A stretch of DNA of 64,000 nucleotides from Hemileia vastatrix (Eukaryota > Basidiomycota > Pucciniomycetes > Pucciniales > Zaghouaniaceae), in NCBI GenBank assembly GCA_030280995.1, contig JASXTE010000008.1:13493212-13557211 (forward strand), read 5' to 3'. Below the pieces are notes generated by a model. It saw only the letters and a program-made list of their open reading frames with translations. It was not told the origin of the DNA and ran no database searches. A program made the position numbers and the translations under genes. Below, in pieces: positions 36,891 through 46,215 of this stretch; positions within the stretch are counted from its first letter, which is position 1, and the number at the start of each line of letters is the position of its first letter.

Positions 36891-38129
36891 TTCTTTTTAA
36901 TATTATAAATTTTTTGATTAAATAAAATGGTAATAATGAATTATATTTTTCATCCACAATTCTACTCTAATGATTCCCACTGCACAAAAAGGGTTCACTT
37001 GGTCCTTTCTTTACTGCTTGTGCATATATTTTATTGCCCACAGTACTACAATTTTTTGTAGTGATTATCCCACATCTGATTCAGAAATTTTTTAAACAAT
37101 ATAAGTTTTTTTTACAAAAGACCTTATCATATCCAATATCCCACAAAAAATACAACCTGTTTTTGTATTAAAGCCCGTTAATTATTAAGAAATTGTTAAA
37201 ATAATTAGATTAGACCCTGGCACAGCTAGATCCATACCAACCGACCTAAAGTCTTTTCAATATTGAAAACAATTAAATAAAATTATGATATCATACTAAA
37301 TTATGGGCACCAACCATAATTCAGCACTTCTCATTTGCTCTGCTACAAAATGAGTGCATGTAGCATTTTTCTAATGTTGGACTGTTTTTTCTTCCTTCCC
37401 TCACACCTTTAGTCCAGAATGAAAATTTAGTATGAGTTTTGGTCAAAATGGTTTGCCAGTGTTATCTGTATGCAATATGAATTCATATTGCATATTTCTA
37501 TTTATGCATAAAATATACTTGTTAAGCATCATTTTTTTTGCATTTTTCAATCATTATGCATATTTATGCATATTCATATGCATATTCATTATATAGATTT
37601 ATATGCATATTAATAGATTTTATTCATATACATATATGCACCTTTTTTTGCATATTCAATATGCATATTTTTAATGCATATTCAATATGCATATTTTTAT
37701 GCATATCCAATATGCATATTTTTTATGCATAATCACTATGCATATTTTTTATGCATATTTTTTATGCATATTTATTCTTCATAGTCATTATGCATCCACT
37801 TTGGATAGGCATTTCACATCAATTTTTAGCATGCAATAAGTATCCACCATGCAAATTCAAATGCATATGCATCTATATCATACACGCAACATATATTCAA
37901 GTTTATTATTTGAATATTAAGGTATGCTAAGTGATGTTGTTCAACCTTTTGCCAAACCTGAGATTAACTGATGTTCTATGTGGTTCTTAAGCTCTGCTCA
38001 AGGAGGGATTGTTCTGGATTCAATCTGTGACAGTTTATTTTTTCAATGTTTTTTCATCAGATTTAAAAACATCTTTCTGACAGTTTCAGGATGGTTTCCC
38101 AACAATTTCCTGACAAATTCCTGATAGTT
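36891..38129. other. Right flank of the satellite with ATGCATAT-rich tract
   Basis: No gene is present. Positions 37490-37890 are dominated by ATGCATAT/TATGCATA words at irregular 10-25-bp spacing, many of them palindromic, with a spurious Tyr/Ile/His-rich ORF. Positions 38030-38130 carry variants of CTGACAGTTTC (near 38028, 38077, 38110, 38121), which look like subterminal repeats next to the right inverted terminus. Confidence 0.6.
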
Positions 38130-38135
38130 TCAAAA

Positions 38136-38177
38136 AGAGGGAACTGCTAGCAGTTCACCCCCAGATTTCCTGTGGTG
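38136..38177 (-). repeat. Right terminal inverted repeat
   Basis: Read inwards on the minus strand it starts CACCACAGGAAATCTGGGGG. It contains the perfect 16-bp palindrome GAACTGCTAGCAGTTC at 38141-38156. It pairs with 25569-25610. Confidence 0.65.
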
Positions 38178-38180
38178 ATT

Positions 38181-40542
38181 GGGTTTAGGAAAGCACATAA
38201 AAAAACAAAGAGGAAAAACACTTTCCCCTTAACAATTCCTATAAATCAGGAACATTTTTTTAAATCTAATGCAGTGTTAAAACCCAACACTTGGCATACC
38301 AATAATATTTCTATATATCAACTTACCCAAAAAAAAACATAAGCAAATTATGAAAAACTCACAAGATATATATTATTTCTTACCAGGGGGTCTTAGTTCT
38401 TTAAAATTTGGACTTACAAATCCACATCAAAATTTGGACAAATTTTTCAAAACACACTATCCCCGAAACTGGTGTATTTAAAAAGTAAAATAAGTCACTC
38501 ATTTTACTCAAATATGAACTATCTCAACTAAAAATTTTATTTTCACCATAAATTCCCATTACATCAATCTTTAAGAATCATCACATTCATACACAAAAAT
38601 CCACAGCATAAAAATTTATAAGTCAAATAATTGTAAAGCATTTACATTTATATATCATATGGGAGCAATACCTTCCACACTCTCAAATTGTGATGAAGTT
38701 CATCATGAAATAAGTCTCATAGCTCTAGATCTCATCTTGGATTCTGATTCTTATCTAAAAGAAGACTTTTTTGTTGATAAAAAATGGATAGGAAAAATTT
38801 TCTTCTTCCAAGAAAGCCCTAAGTACTTCATACCATTTATTATACCATCTGGACACTCATAAACCTATCTGAGCCCAGTTTTTTACAGCTATGCAGGACT
38901 TCTCAGAAATTTTACCTTAAGTTGGTCAAGCTTATAAAATATCACCACATGTTTCACCGAAATTGTAAAAAAGAAAAATATGATCCTTCAATTTAATTGC
39001 CTGTCTCACTCTATCTTTTGGGCTCAAATGGTAATGGAGCTTACTTGAAAAATTTATAAAATGTCTTCTCTTTAAGATATGTCTCAATTAATAGCTATAT
39101 CAAAAAATGTATCTCAGAAATTTTTTTGTTATGTTCTCAACTTCTTACTTGGCTAAACAAAAAAGATAAATTGGAATAATCTTAGGTTAATCGTTCAAAG
39201 ATTTTTACAGGAAGTATTTGTTTCTTTGATGGTGCAAATATTATATTAAGTCATAAAGATGCTCAAAGTGGGACAATTAATTTGTGCAAAAAAAGAAGTA
39301 GAAATATTTCTCTGGCTTAAAGAGTGCCAATTAGTTTTATCACCCAATGAGTTTAATGAAAAAGAATTTTCCATTACTTGGTTTTTTTTTGTTTAAAAAA
39401 ATTAATTAATTACTATGAAAATCTGTTACATTGTTTTATTTATGTTTTTTGTTTAAAATGCATCCATTTTAGTGAATATATTTTGATATTTTTAATGTAA
39501 AATTTATATCCATTTCAATTTTATAAGTCTAACATATATAAATTTTTTATTTCTAATTTTTTTCTTAAATTCTCAAGTCAAAAGAATGACAATACCTCTC
39601 CCTGTATATCGCCCTACTAAATAGTCTGGTTTTCAAAATATTTATTTCAAGCCATTAACTAATGATAAAAAATTATATAAAAGCAAATCTCAATGAAAAT
39701 TTTTTTAGACTTTATGTAAATAAATGTGGTTAAAAAAACAATGAAATGAACACATCTTACAATCAAATGTCAAAATTTTTCACAACACACCCCAAAGGTC
39801 TTAAAAATTAAATAAGCAAAATTCTTAATTCTTGTCTACATTGATTAATGAGGTTTAAATACAAAATAGGAACCTTTCATAGAAGTTTTACTCTGAATTT
39901 CTACTTAAACTTTTAAAAATAACAGGGCCTTCTTTACTTACCTTATTTATACTACTGATTAATCAGAGTGCACCTAAAATTCTGCTAAAAACCAAAAAAT
40001 ACCTACAAGATTCACCAAATCTCTACCAAAAACACCAACAAAATCAGAATAATACAACACAAAAATATGCAATAAAAACTTCTAAAAAATACTAAAAATT
40101 GCCTCCAAAATACATGGAAAATCACCTAAAAATAGAAAATATGTCCACCAAAAACTTGCAAAAATAACCTCCAAAACATAAAAAAAAACACTTCTGAAAG
40201 ATTGAAAAAAAAAACACCAAAACTTTCCATGAATGACACTAAAAATTGTCCAAACATGCTTTAAAAATATTCCAAAACCACACATACAATAAAAGACAAG
40301 CCACTAAAAAATAGAAAAAGTACAATGAAAAAACATGAAAACCCCCTACTAAAAATATAAAAAATACCAACAAAATATTCCAAAAACATTTTCAAAAAAA
40401 AAAAAAGAAAAATGTGCCAAAACAACAATAAAAATTTTAAAAAATAGCCAAAAAAAAAAGCATCCCAAACAGTCCAAAACACTTCTAAAATTTGCATGAA
40501 AAAAGGAATTAAGCAATAGTGGAAACTGAAAAAGAAGATAAT
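38181..40542. other. No recognisable gene; dispersed repeat and phased A-tract DNA
   Basis: About 38446-38640 is a diverged copy of 10162-10370; a third weaker match lies near 39780. A 67-codon ORF (38659-38862) shows no family features. Positions 39960-40540 are rich in A and C on the plus strand, with A-tracts of 4-9 bases at roughly helical spacing (CCAAAAACTTGCAAAAATAA type). The Phe-rich ORFs on the complementary strand there are a by-product of this composition. Confidence 0.5.
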
Positions 40543-40716
40543 AGGGGGTATCAAAGTTAGAAATCTTTCATTTCAAAATACATCTTTTCTCCACCAAATC
40601 AACCATGATTATTTTTAAAAATATGCCATATTGTGCACTCAAAATACCTTTTTACTGAGAATTAATGTTGAGTTTGTGGATTTCTTTTTTTGTTGTGAAA
40701 TACCTTTTAAAGAATT
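40543..40716. mobile_element. MITE 2, left part (interrupted by El-3)
   Basis: This begins AGGGGGTATCAAAGTTAG after AAT. Its remaining 26 bp, ending TTTGATACCCCCT before AAT, lie beyond El-3 at 49903-49928. Together the MITE is 200 bp with the 3-bp TSD AAT. It matches MITE 1 (24661-24858) in reverse orientation. The GAATT target duplication of El-3 lies inside it. Confidence 0.75.
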
Positions 40717-41858
40717 TGTCGGCCGGTCGTCTAGAAGAAGGAGAAAATGGAAGAAGGAATGAGAGGAGGAGAAGGAGGAAAAAGGTATGGGTAATAAAAA
40801 AAATAAAATTTAATAAAATTATTTAATTTATTGAGAGAAAAACAACGATAAGTGAGCTGGGAGGTGACAACAACTTGGTTTTATTAATATTAATATTATT
40901 TTAAGTAAGAGTTCTGCGCGGCAACCAAAATAATTACTATCAGACTTAAAGCAACCTTTAAATTGTTATATAGAATTTTAATTAGATTTTTATTACTAAT
41001 AAAAAGAATATAAACGTAATATAAAAATTGTATTTAAATTGTTGAGTGTATAATAAGTGATAAGGCTCCAGGGGATTATCCAAGGCCCTTTTATAGGCAA
41101 TGGGTCCTCTGAAGCGCTACTATATCAGTAAATACAATGATTAGAAAGGAATAAAACAAATATATCAAAAAGAGTAAATGAAACATAACAATATAGAGAA
41201 AAACATGAAACAATTAATTAAAAGCCCAATTAAGAATCCAATTTCCCCGCCATTAATCCCCAAATCAGTAAGTGACAATAGTAAATAACTAAACAAGAGT
41301 AAAAACATAGGAACTATGAGAAATATAAATTCCAACAGATGGTCCATCCTGATTTGAGGACATTTTAAGTGAAACAAAAAATAATTTGACGCAACAAAAC
41401 AATCAATTAATCTCAATTTAGTTCAAATTAATCTATTTGTTTTTTCTAACACAACTAAGGGTCAAAAGAAGCGTCCTTAATAATTGTTTAGTGTCATATG
41501 AGAGGTATTAGTTAATATATAAATTTAAGTAATTAATTTAAATATATTATAAATAAAATTTACACTTGTAATTATAATATATGTTTTTTAATTAATCAAA
41601 TATAAATTTATAATTATTAAATATATAAAAATGCGCCATTATTTTTAGAATATATTATATTATGCTCAATTTAATTGTATATAAAAATATATATAACCAA
41701 TAAATTTAATGTAACATTTGTATATAATAAAATTCTTATATAATTTCATTATGTAATAAAATATTAAGTTATATTCATTAAATACAAGTTTTACCCACTC
41801 TTTAAGGTTTTATAATTTATATATCATTTACTGGACTCCTGGAATAGCCTGGCTGACA
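40717..41858 (-). repeat. El-3 3' LTR (1142 bp)
   Basis: Plus strand TGTCGGCCGGTCGTCTAG to CCTGGCTGACA, followed by CTCCCTCACTCT, the complement of the purine tract. By reading, it is base-for-base the same as 48756-49897. An 83-codon hydrophobic ORF in both LTRs is not kept in other LTR-A copies and is not annotated. Confidence 0.96.
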
Positions 41859-41893
41859 CTCCCTCACTCTAAAAAAACAATAAAAAAAAAATG

Positions 41894-44800
41894 CTAAGAT
41901 TTTTTCTTTTTGTATTTTTTCAACAGAGCAGGCAGATTTGAAATTTCTTTGCCAGGTATCCATGCATCATGTTCAGATGATTTGTTCTTATATCTCAATA
42001 AATATTCAGTACCTCTTTCAGAAGTGATAATTCTATCATTGAGAATTTTATCAATTTCTGCTGTTTCTGTGACTTCCTGAGGGTTCTTCTTAGGTCTTCC
42101 TCTTCTTTTTGGAAATAAGTCACTGTTGGACGTATAAGGTTTAAGCAAAGAAATGGGAAAGACAGGATGTTTCCTATCATATGGAGAATACAATACAACT
42201 TCTACTGCATTATCACCAACCATTCTTTTAACAACAAATGGTCCTACAAAAGGATCTTTTAATTTGTGGTTACCTTGTAAATTGAAATGGACAGTAGAGA
42301 TCAACACTTCATCACCCTTGTTAAATGTGTATTCTTTATGGGATTTATCCCATCTTTTCTTTTCATATTCAAATGCTTTATTAATACAACTCTGAGCATG
42401 TTTTCTGCATAGCTGTTGCATTTGCATAAAAGATTTTACACCAGGATGTAGTTCCAACTTAGGTAATTTATTATTGAGAATCTGAGCAGGAGTGTTTGGG
42501 ACATAACCTAACCAAAGCTCAAAAGGCTTTTTCTCAGTGACAGAATGATCAGTGCTATTATATGCAAATTCAAGACCAGGCAAAAGAGTGACCCAATCAT
42601 GAGTAAATCTGTCATTATCTTTATATTCTAAACCAAAGGCACAATACCTTCTAATCATATCTTCCAGAGTTTGAATCATTCTTTCAGCTAGACCATCAGT
42701 CTGAGGATGGTGAGCTGTAGATAATTTTAACTCACAGCCACAAATATCCATCAAAGAGGTCCAAAACTCAGAAGTGAATTTTGGATCCCTATCAGAGATA
42801 ATGGCTTTTGGAAAACCAATAATATTAAACATGTAAGACCACCATAAGAAAGCTAATTCTTTGGTGGATACATCTTTGTGGGTTGGAATAAATTTGCACA
42901 TTTTTGTGAATCTATCAACTATTACCCAACAAGAGTTAAAGCTGTCTTTACCTGCAACAGGAAGACCAGTGACAAAATCCATATTAATGATTTGCCAGGG
43001 AGCACTAGGTGCTTCAATATGTTGTAATAACCCTGCTCTCTTGCCTGTTAACTTTTTAGATTTTTGGCAGGAATCACAAGATTCAACATATAATTTTGTG
43101 TCTTCAGACATATTAGCCCACCATGCAGTGTTTTTGATTCTAATCAATGTTTTTTCAAGATCAAAATGACCAGCTAATATGTCATCATGACAAAGTTTGA
43201 GGATAGTTTTTTTCATTGAAGGAGGAATAACAATTACATTGGTAAGCTTCCTTCTATAATAAATATAACCATCTTCAATAGAAAACTTTCCTTTATTTAA
43301 AGCATTTTGGTATTTTGCAGGAAGAGTTTTTATTAATGCTTGAATTGAAGCATTCTTAGGATCATTCAAAATAGTAACTAATTTATTTAAGTCAGAATCT
43401 TTATCATATGAATCCAGTATTAACTGTAATAACTCTTCTTCCATATCAACTATAAATATACCATGTATATGAACAGTGTCATCCTCAGGTACATAAGCAG
43501 GATTGGAGTCATTATTTGGCAGAGGCAATCTGGAGAGCATATCAACATTAGAGTGAACATTTCCAGCTCTGTGGATAATAGTCATCCTTCCTCTGTATTC
43601 CTGAACAGCAAGTTGCCACCTGAACATATGTCTGTTAGGTGTTTTGAGGTTTAAGAGAGATTTCACAGCACTACAGTCAGTTACCAACTCAAATTTTTGG
43701 TCATCCAAGTAGTAATGAAGTTTCTCAAGAGCCCAAACAACTGCTAAGCACTCCAATTGAGTGGCACCATATTTCAATTCACTATTTCTTAAGGTTCTTG
43801 AAATATAACAAATTACAACCTCTGAGGATTTATCATTAATAATTTGCTTTTGGTGAAGGGCAGCACCCAGACCAATAAAACTAGCATCTGTATAAAGTAC
43901 AAATGGCTTGTTAAAATCTGGAAGAGCCAATATAGGGGCTGACATTAAGCAATTTTTCAATGTGTTAAAAGCTTTTTGACAGTCATCATTCCAGAGAAAA
44001 GCAACATCTTTTCTGGTAAGTTTTGTAAGAGGCAAGGCTATGACCTGATAATTTTTAATATATTGTCTATAATAGCCACACATACCTAAAAAACTTTGTA
44101 TTTCTCTTACAGAAGTTGGTGCTTTCACATTTTGAATGGCAGCAACTTTATTATGGTCTACACAAATTTGTAAGCCTGACACAACATGGCCAAGGACTTT
44201 CAAAGATTGAAAACCAAATTTACACTTTTTTAAAGATAAGGTCATATTGATTTCATCCATTTTTTGGAAAACTCTATTTAAATGAATCATATGTTCATCA
44301 AAAGTTTTAGAAAAAACAATAATATCATCAATATAAACCATGAGCCAACCTTCAATAATTTCTTGATGGAAAGTGTTATCCATGACTTTTTGGAAAACTG
44401 AAGGAGCATTTTTAGGGCCAAATGGCATCCTAACATACTTATATATTCCCATATGAGTAGCAATAAGCAAAAAATTTTGAGAATTTTTCTCAACTGGAAC
44501 TTGATGATAACCTTTATTACCATCCAGACAACTAATAAATTTTGCACCTTGCAAGGTAGCATGTATTGAATTAATTCTGGGTAAAGGATAAATATCATCA
44601 ACAGTATAAGTATTTAAAGCTCTGTAATCTCCACATAATCTAGCTTTATCTTTTTCATAAGAAATTAAGACTGGGGAGATGACACAATATTTGGGGGTGA
44701 CATCCACTTTCTCAATGATATTCATTTTCAATAATGTTTCAATATTATCTTCAATATCTTTTCTTTTTGATGGAGAAGCAGGATATGGTTTTTTCTTAAG

Positions 44801-45529
44801 GGAAGGAGGAATATCACTCAAATTACAGGATAAGGTAATTTTCATCTCTTCCTGAACAATTCCCAAGACATGAGAACCATGAGCAAAAGCCATAGGGAAA
44901 GAGGTAATAGAGGCAACAATAGAATCCTTTTGTTCATTAGTTAAATGATCACCAAAAGAAGCGGTATTTATTTCATGTAATAAATCATCCATTTCAGTTG
45001 TTGTTCTACCTTTACATTGGGTGAGTGAGTTACAAGATTTCAACAAATGCCCAGAAGGTTTAGGAGAAGAAATTTTGAATTTTCTTTTCCCATTCATTCC
45101 TAATGTAAAGCAATTATTTGCTGGGTCCAGTTTCACACCAAACATTGTTAAAATATCATTTCCCATAATAAACCAATTGCTCAAATTATCACTTTTCATG
45201 ACAACAAACTCACAAATAGCTCTGACAAAACCACCATTATATTTGAAGAATACAGAGGTTTTGTATTTGCCAATAGGAAATAAGGTAGAACCATACCCTC
45301 TCCATTTTTCAGAAGTTATAGGCAATAATTTACTCAAATATTCCTTATCCACTGAAGCCAAAGCTTTTTCAGATACTACACTTCCTCCAGCACCAGAATC
45401 AAGAACTACATCAACATTTTTACCATTAATGATAACAGGTGCCTTTAAAGGGGATATAGGAATAGAATTGTTAGTAATATTTTTAATTATCTCAGCATTT
45501 TCTACTGAAGATAAATTCAATACACAATC
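41894..45529 (-). CDS. El-3 Pol: protease, RT, RNase H, integrase, chromodomain
   Basis: A 1208-residue chromovirus polyprotein counted from the TTG at 45520 (no ATG needed; it continues the gag frame). Aspartic protease DSGAGG at 41-46. Reverse transcriptase about 260-440, catalytic Asp in SCLDGN (333) and YIDD 396-399. RNase H with D545, E590 and D615. Integrase zinc finger H778, H785, C815, C818, and core D848, D910, E946, with exactly 35 residues between the last two (D,D35E). GPF-type integrase C-terminal motif near 1093. An AT-hook-like RGRPKK at 1140-1145, then a chromodomain about 1156-1203 (IDKILNDR, YLLRYKNK, DAWIPGKEI). It makes and integrates the DNA copy; the chromodomain is known in this lineage to guide integration to heterochromatin. 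All visible catalytic residues are intact. Expression would need to pass the TAA at 45530-45532. Confidence 0.93.
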   Translation of the reverse strand, partial: DCVLNLSSVENAEIIKNITNNSIPISPLKAPVIINGKNVDVVLDSGAGGSVVSEKALASVDKEYLSKLLPITSEKWRGYGSTLFPIGKYKTSVFFKYNGGFVRAICEFVVMKSDNLSNWFIMGNDILTMFGVKLDPANNCFTLGMNGKRKFKISSPKPSGHLLKSCNSLTQCKGRTTTEMDDLLHEINTASFGDHLTNEQKDSIVASITSFPMAFAHGSHVLGIVQEEMKITLSCNLSDIPPSLKKKPYPASPSKRKDIEDNIETLLKMNIIEKVDVTPKYCVISPVLISYEKDKARLCGDYRALNTYTVDDIYPLPRINSIHATLQGAKFISCLDGNKGYHQVPVEKNSQNFLLIATHMGIYKYVRMPFGPKNAPSVFQKVMDNTFHQEIIEGWLMVYIDDIIVFSKTFDEHMIHLNRVFQKMDEINMTLSLKKCKFGFQSLKVLGHVVSGLQICVDHNKVAAIQNVKAPTSVREIQSFLGMCGYYRQYIKNYQVIALPLTKLTRKDVAFLWNDDCQKAFNTLKNCLMSAPILALPDFNKPFVLYTDASFIGLGAALHQKQIINDKSSEVVICYISRTLRNSELKYGATQLECLAVVWALEKLHYYLDDQKFELVTDCSAVKSLLNLKTPNRHMFRWQLAVQEYRGRMTIIHRAGNVHSNVDMLSRLPLPNNDSNPAYVPEDDTVHIHGIFIVDMEEELLQLILDSYDKDSDLNKLVTILNDPKNASIQALIKTLPAKYQNALNKGKFSIEDGYIYYRRKLTNVIVIPPSMKKTILKLCHDDILAGHFDLEKTLIRIKNTAWWANMSEDTKLYVESCDSCQKSKKLTGKRAGLLQHIEAPSAPWQIINMDFVTGLPVAGKDSFNSCWVIVDRFTKMCKFIPTHKDVSTKELAFLWWSYMFNIIGFPKAIISDRDPKFTSEFWTSLMDICGCELKLSTAHHPQTDGLAERMIQTLEDMIRRYCAFGLEYKDNDRFTHDWVTLLPGLEFAYNSTDHSVTEKKPFELWLGYVPNTPAQILNNKLPKLELHPGVKSFMQMQQLCRKHAQSCINKAFEYEKKRWDKSHKEYTFNKGDEVLISTVHFNLQGNHKLKDPFVGPFVVKRMVGDNAVEVVLYSPYDRKHPVFPISLLKPYTSNSDLFPKRRGRPKKNPQEVTETAEIDKILNDRIITSERGTEYLLRYKNKSSEHDAWIPGKEISNLPALLKKYKKKKS

Positions 45530-46213
45530 TTAAGATATATTATTTAAATAATGGACATCATGTTCCAACATTAAAACATCTTTAACAGATTCATTTTCAT
45601 AGGAGATATTACTTTCACAGTCACTGGAAGAATTATTGACATCAAGTTCAACTTCATCAGTGTCTTCATTTTGTTCAACAAGATGAATTTTCTTGTCACA
45701 AACATGACCCTTCTGCCACGGTTTGTTACATTTATAACAAGTATTTGTTGCATATTTTCTAGGTGCAACTGGGGCAGAGGGTTTACCAGATTTTTCTGGG
45801 AGCTTTATAGAAGGTTTATTCTGATCATTATAAGATTTACTAAGGTAATTCTTTGGTTCATATCTATGGTTGAGTAGTACTTCATTACAGATATTAATGA
45901 AAGAAGAATTTTCCCTTACATGCTCAGTTCTAGCAACAATCAAATCCCTAAGAGAATTTGGTAATTTATACAAGATTTTATCTCTCCAAATATCATAATC
46001 CATCTTTGGATCAATTGCTCTAAGGATTTTAGTTATTTTCATCAGAAAAACAATGGGCTTTTCAACAGGAGAGGATACATATCTAGTATTCTCATACAGT
46101 CTCTGCTGAGCTAACCTGAATTTTGAACCACCAAATTGATTCTCAATCAAGGATTTCCAATCATTCCATGTATAATGATTGTTATCTAAGAGGACAGATT
46201 CATACCACATCAA
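45530..46213 (-). pseudogene. El-3 gag C-terminal part: capsid end and nucleocapsid
   Basis: The open segment (227 codons) continues Gag one base out of frame from the upstream ORF. It includes the capsid-like WYESVLLDN, IENQFGGSKF, AIDPKMDYDIW and ICNEVLLNHRYEP motifs, then a zinc knuckle CYKCNKPWQKGHVC of the CX2C...GHXC kind common in fungal and plant Gypsy elements, and an acidic tail with QNEDTDEVELD. It ends with TAA at 45530-45532. The same codon is GAA in El-2 and El-1, so the stop is specific to El-3. Confidence 0.88.
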
Positions 46214-46215
46214 GG

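Larger units (their letters stand above)
25569..38177. mobile_element. 12.6-kb unit bounded by 42-bp inverted repeats, carrying a satellite array
   Basis: The left end (25569-25610) and the inverted right end (38136-38177) match over 42 bp with five differences, all transitions. Both start CACCACRGGAAATCT and include TGCTAGCA. ATT lies outside both ends (25566-25568 and 38178-38180), consistent with a 3-bp target duplication. A CAC start with a 3-bp TSD recalls the CACTA superfamily, but no transposase is present. The interior is a tandem array of 609-bp units, two solo LTR insertions, an ATGCATAT-rich tract and a right subterminal region with repeated CTGACARTTTC-like motifs. It may be a non-autonomous DNA transposon that amplified or captured satellite DNA. 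Confidence 0.55.

Noticed and set aside
40082..40554. Phe-rich minus-strand ORFs as membrane proteins
   Set aside because: Direct consequence of phased A-tracts on the plus strand.
45021..45533. 170-codon ORF antisense to El-3 pol
   Set aside because: Shadow of the conserved pol frame.
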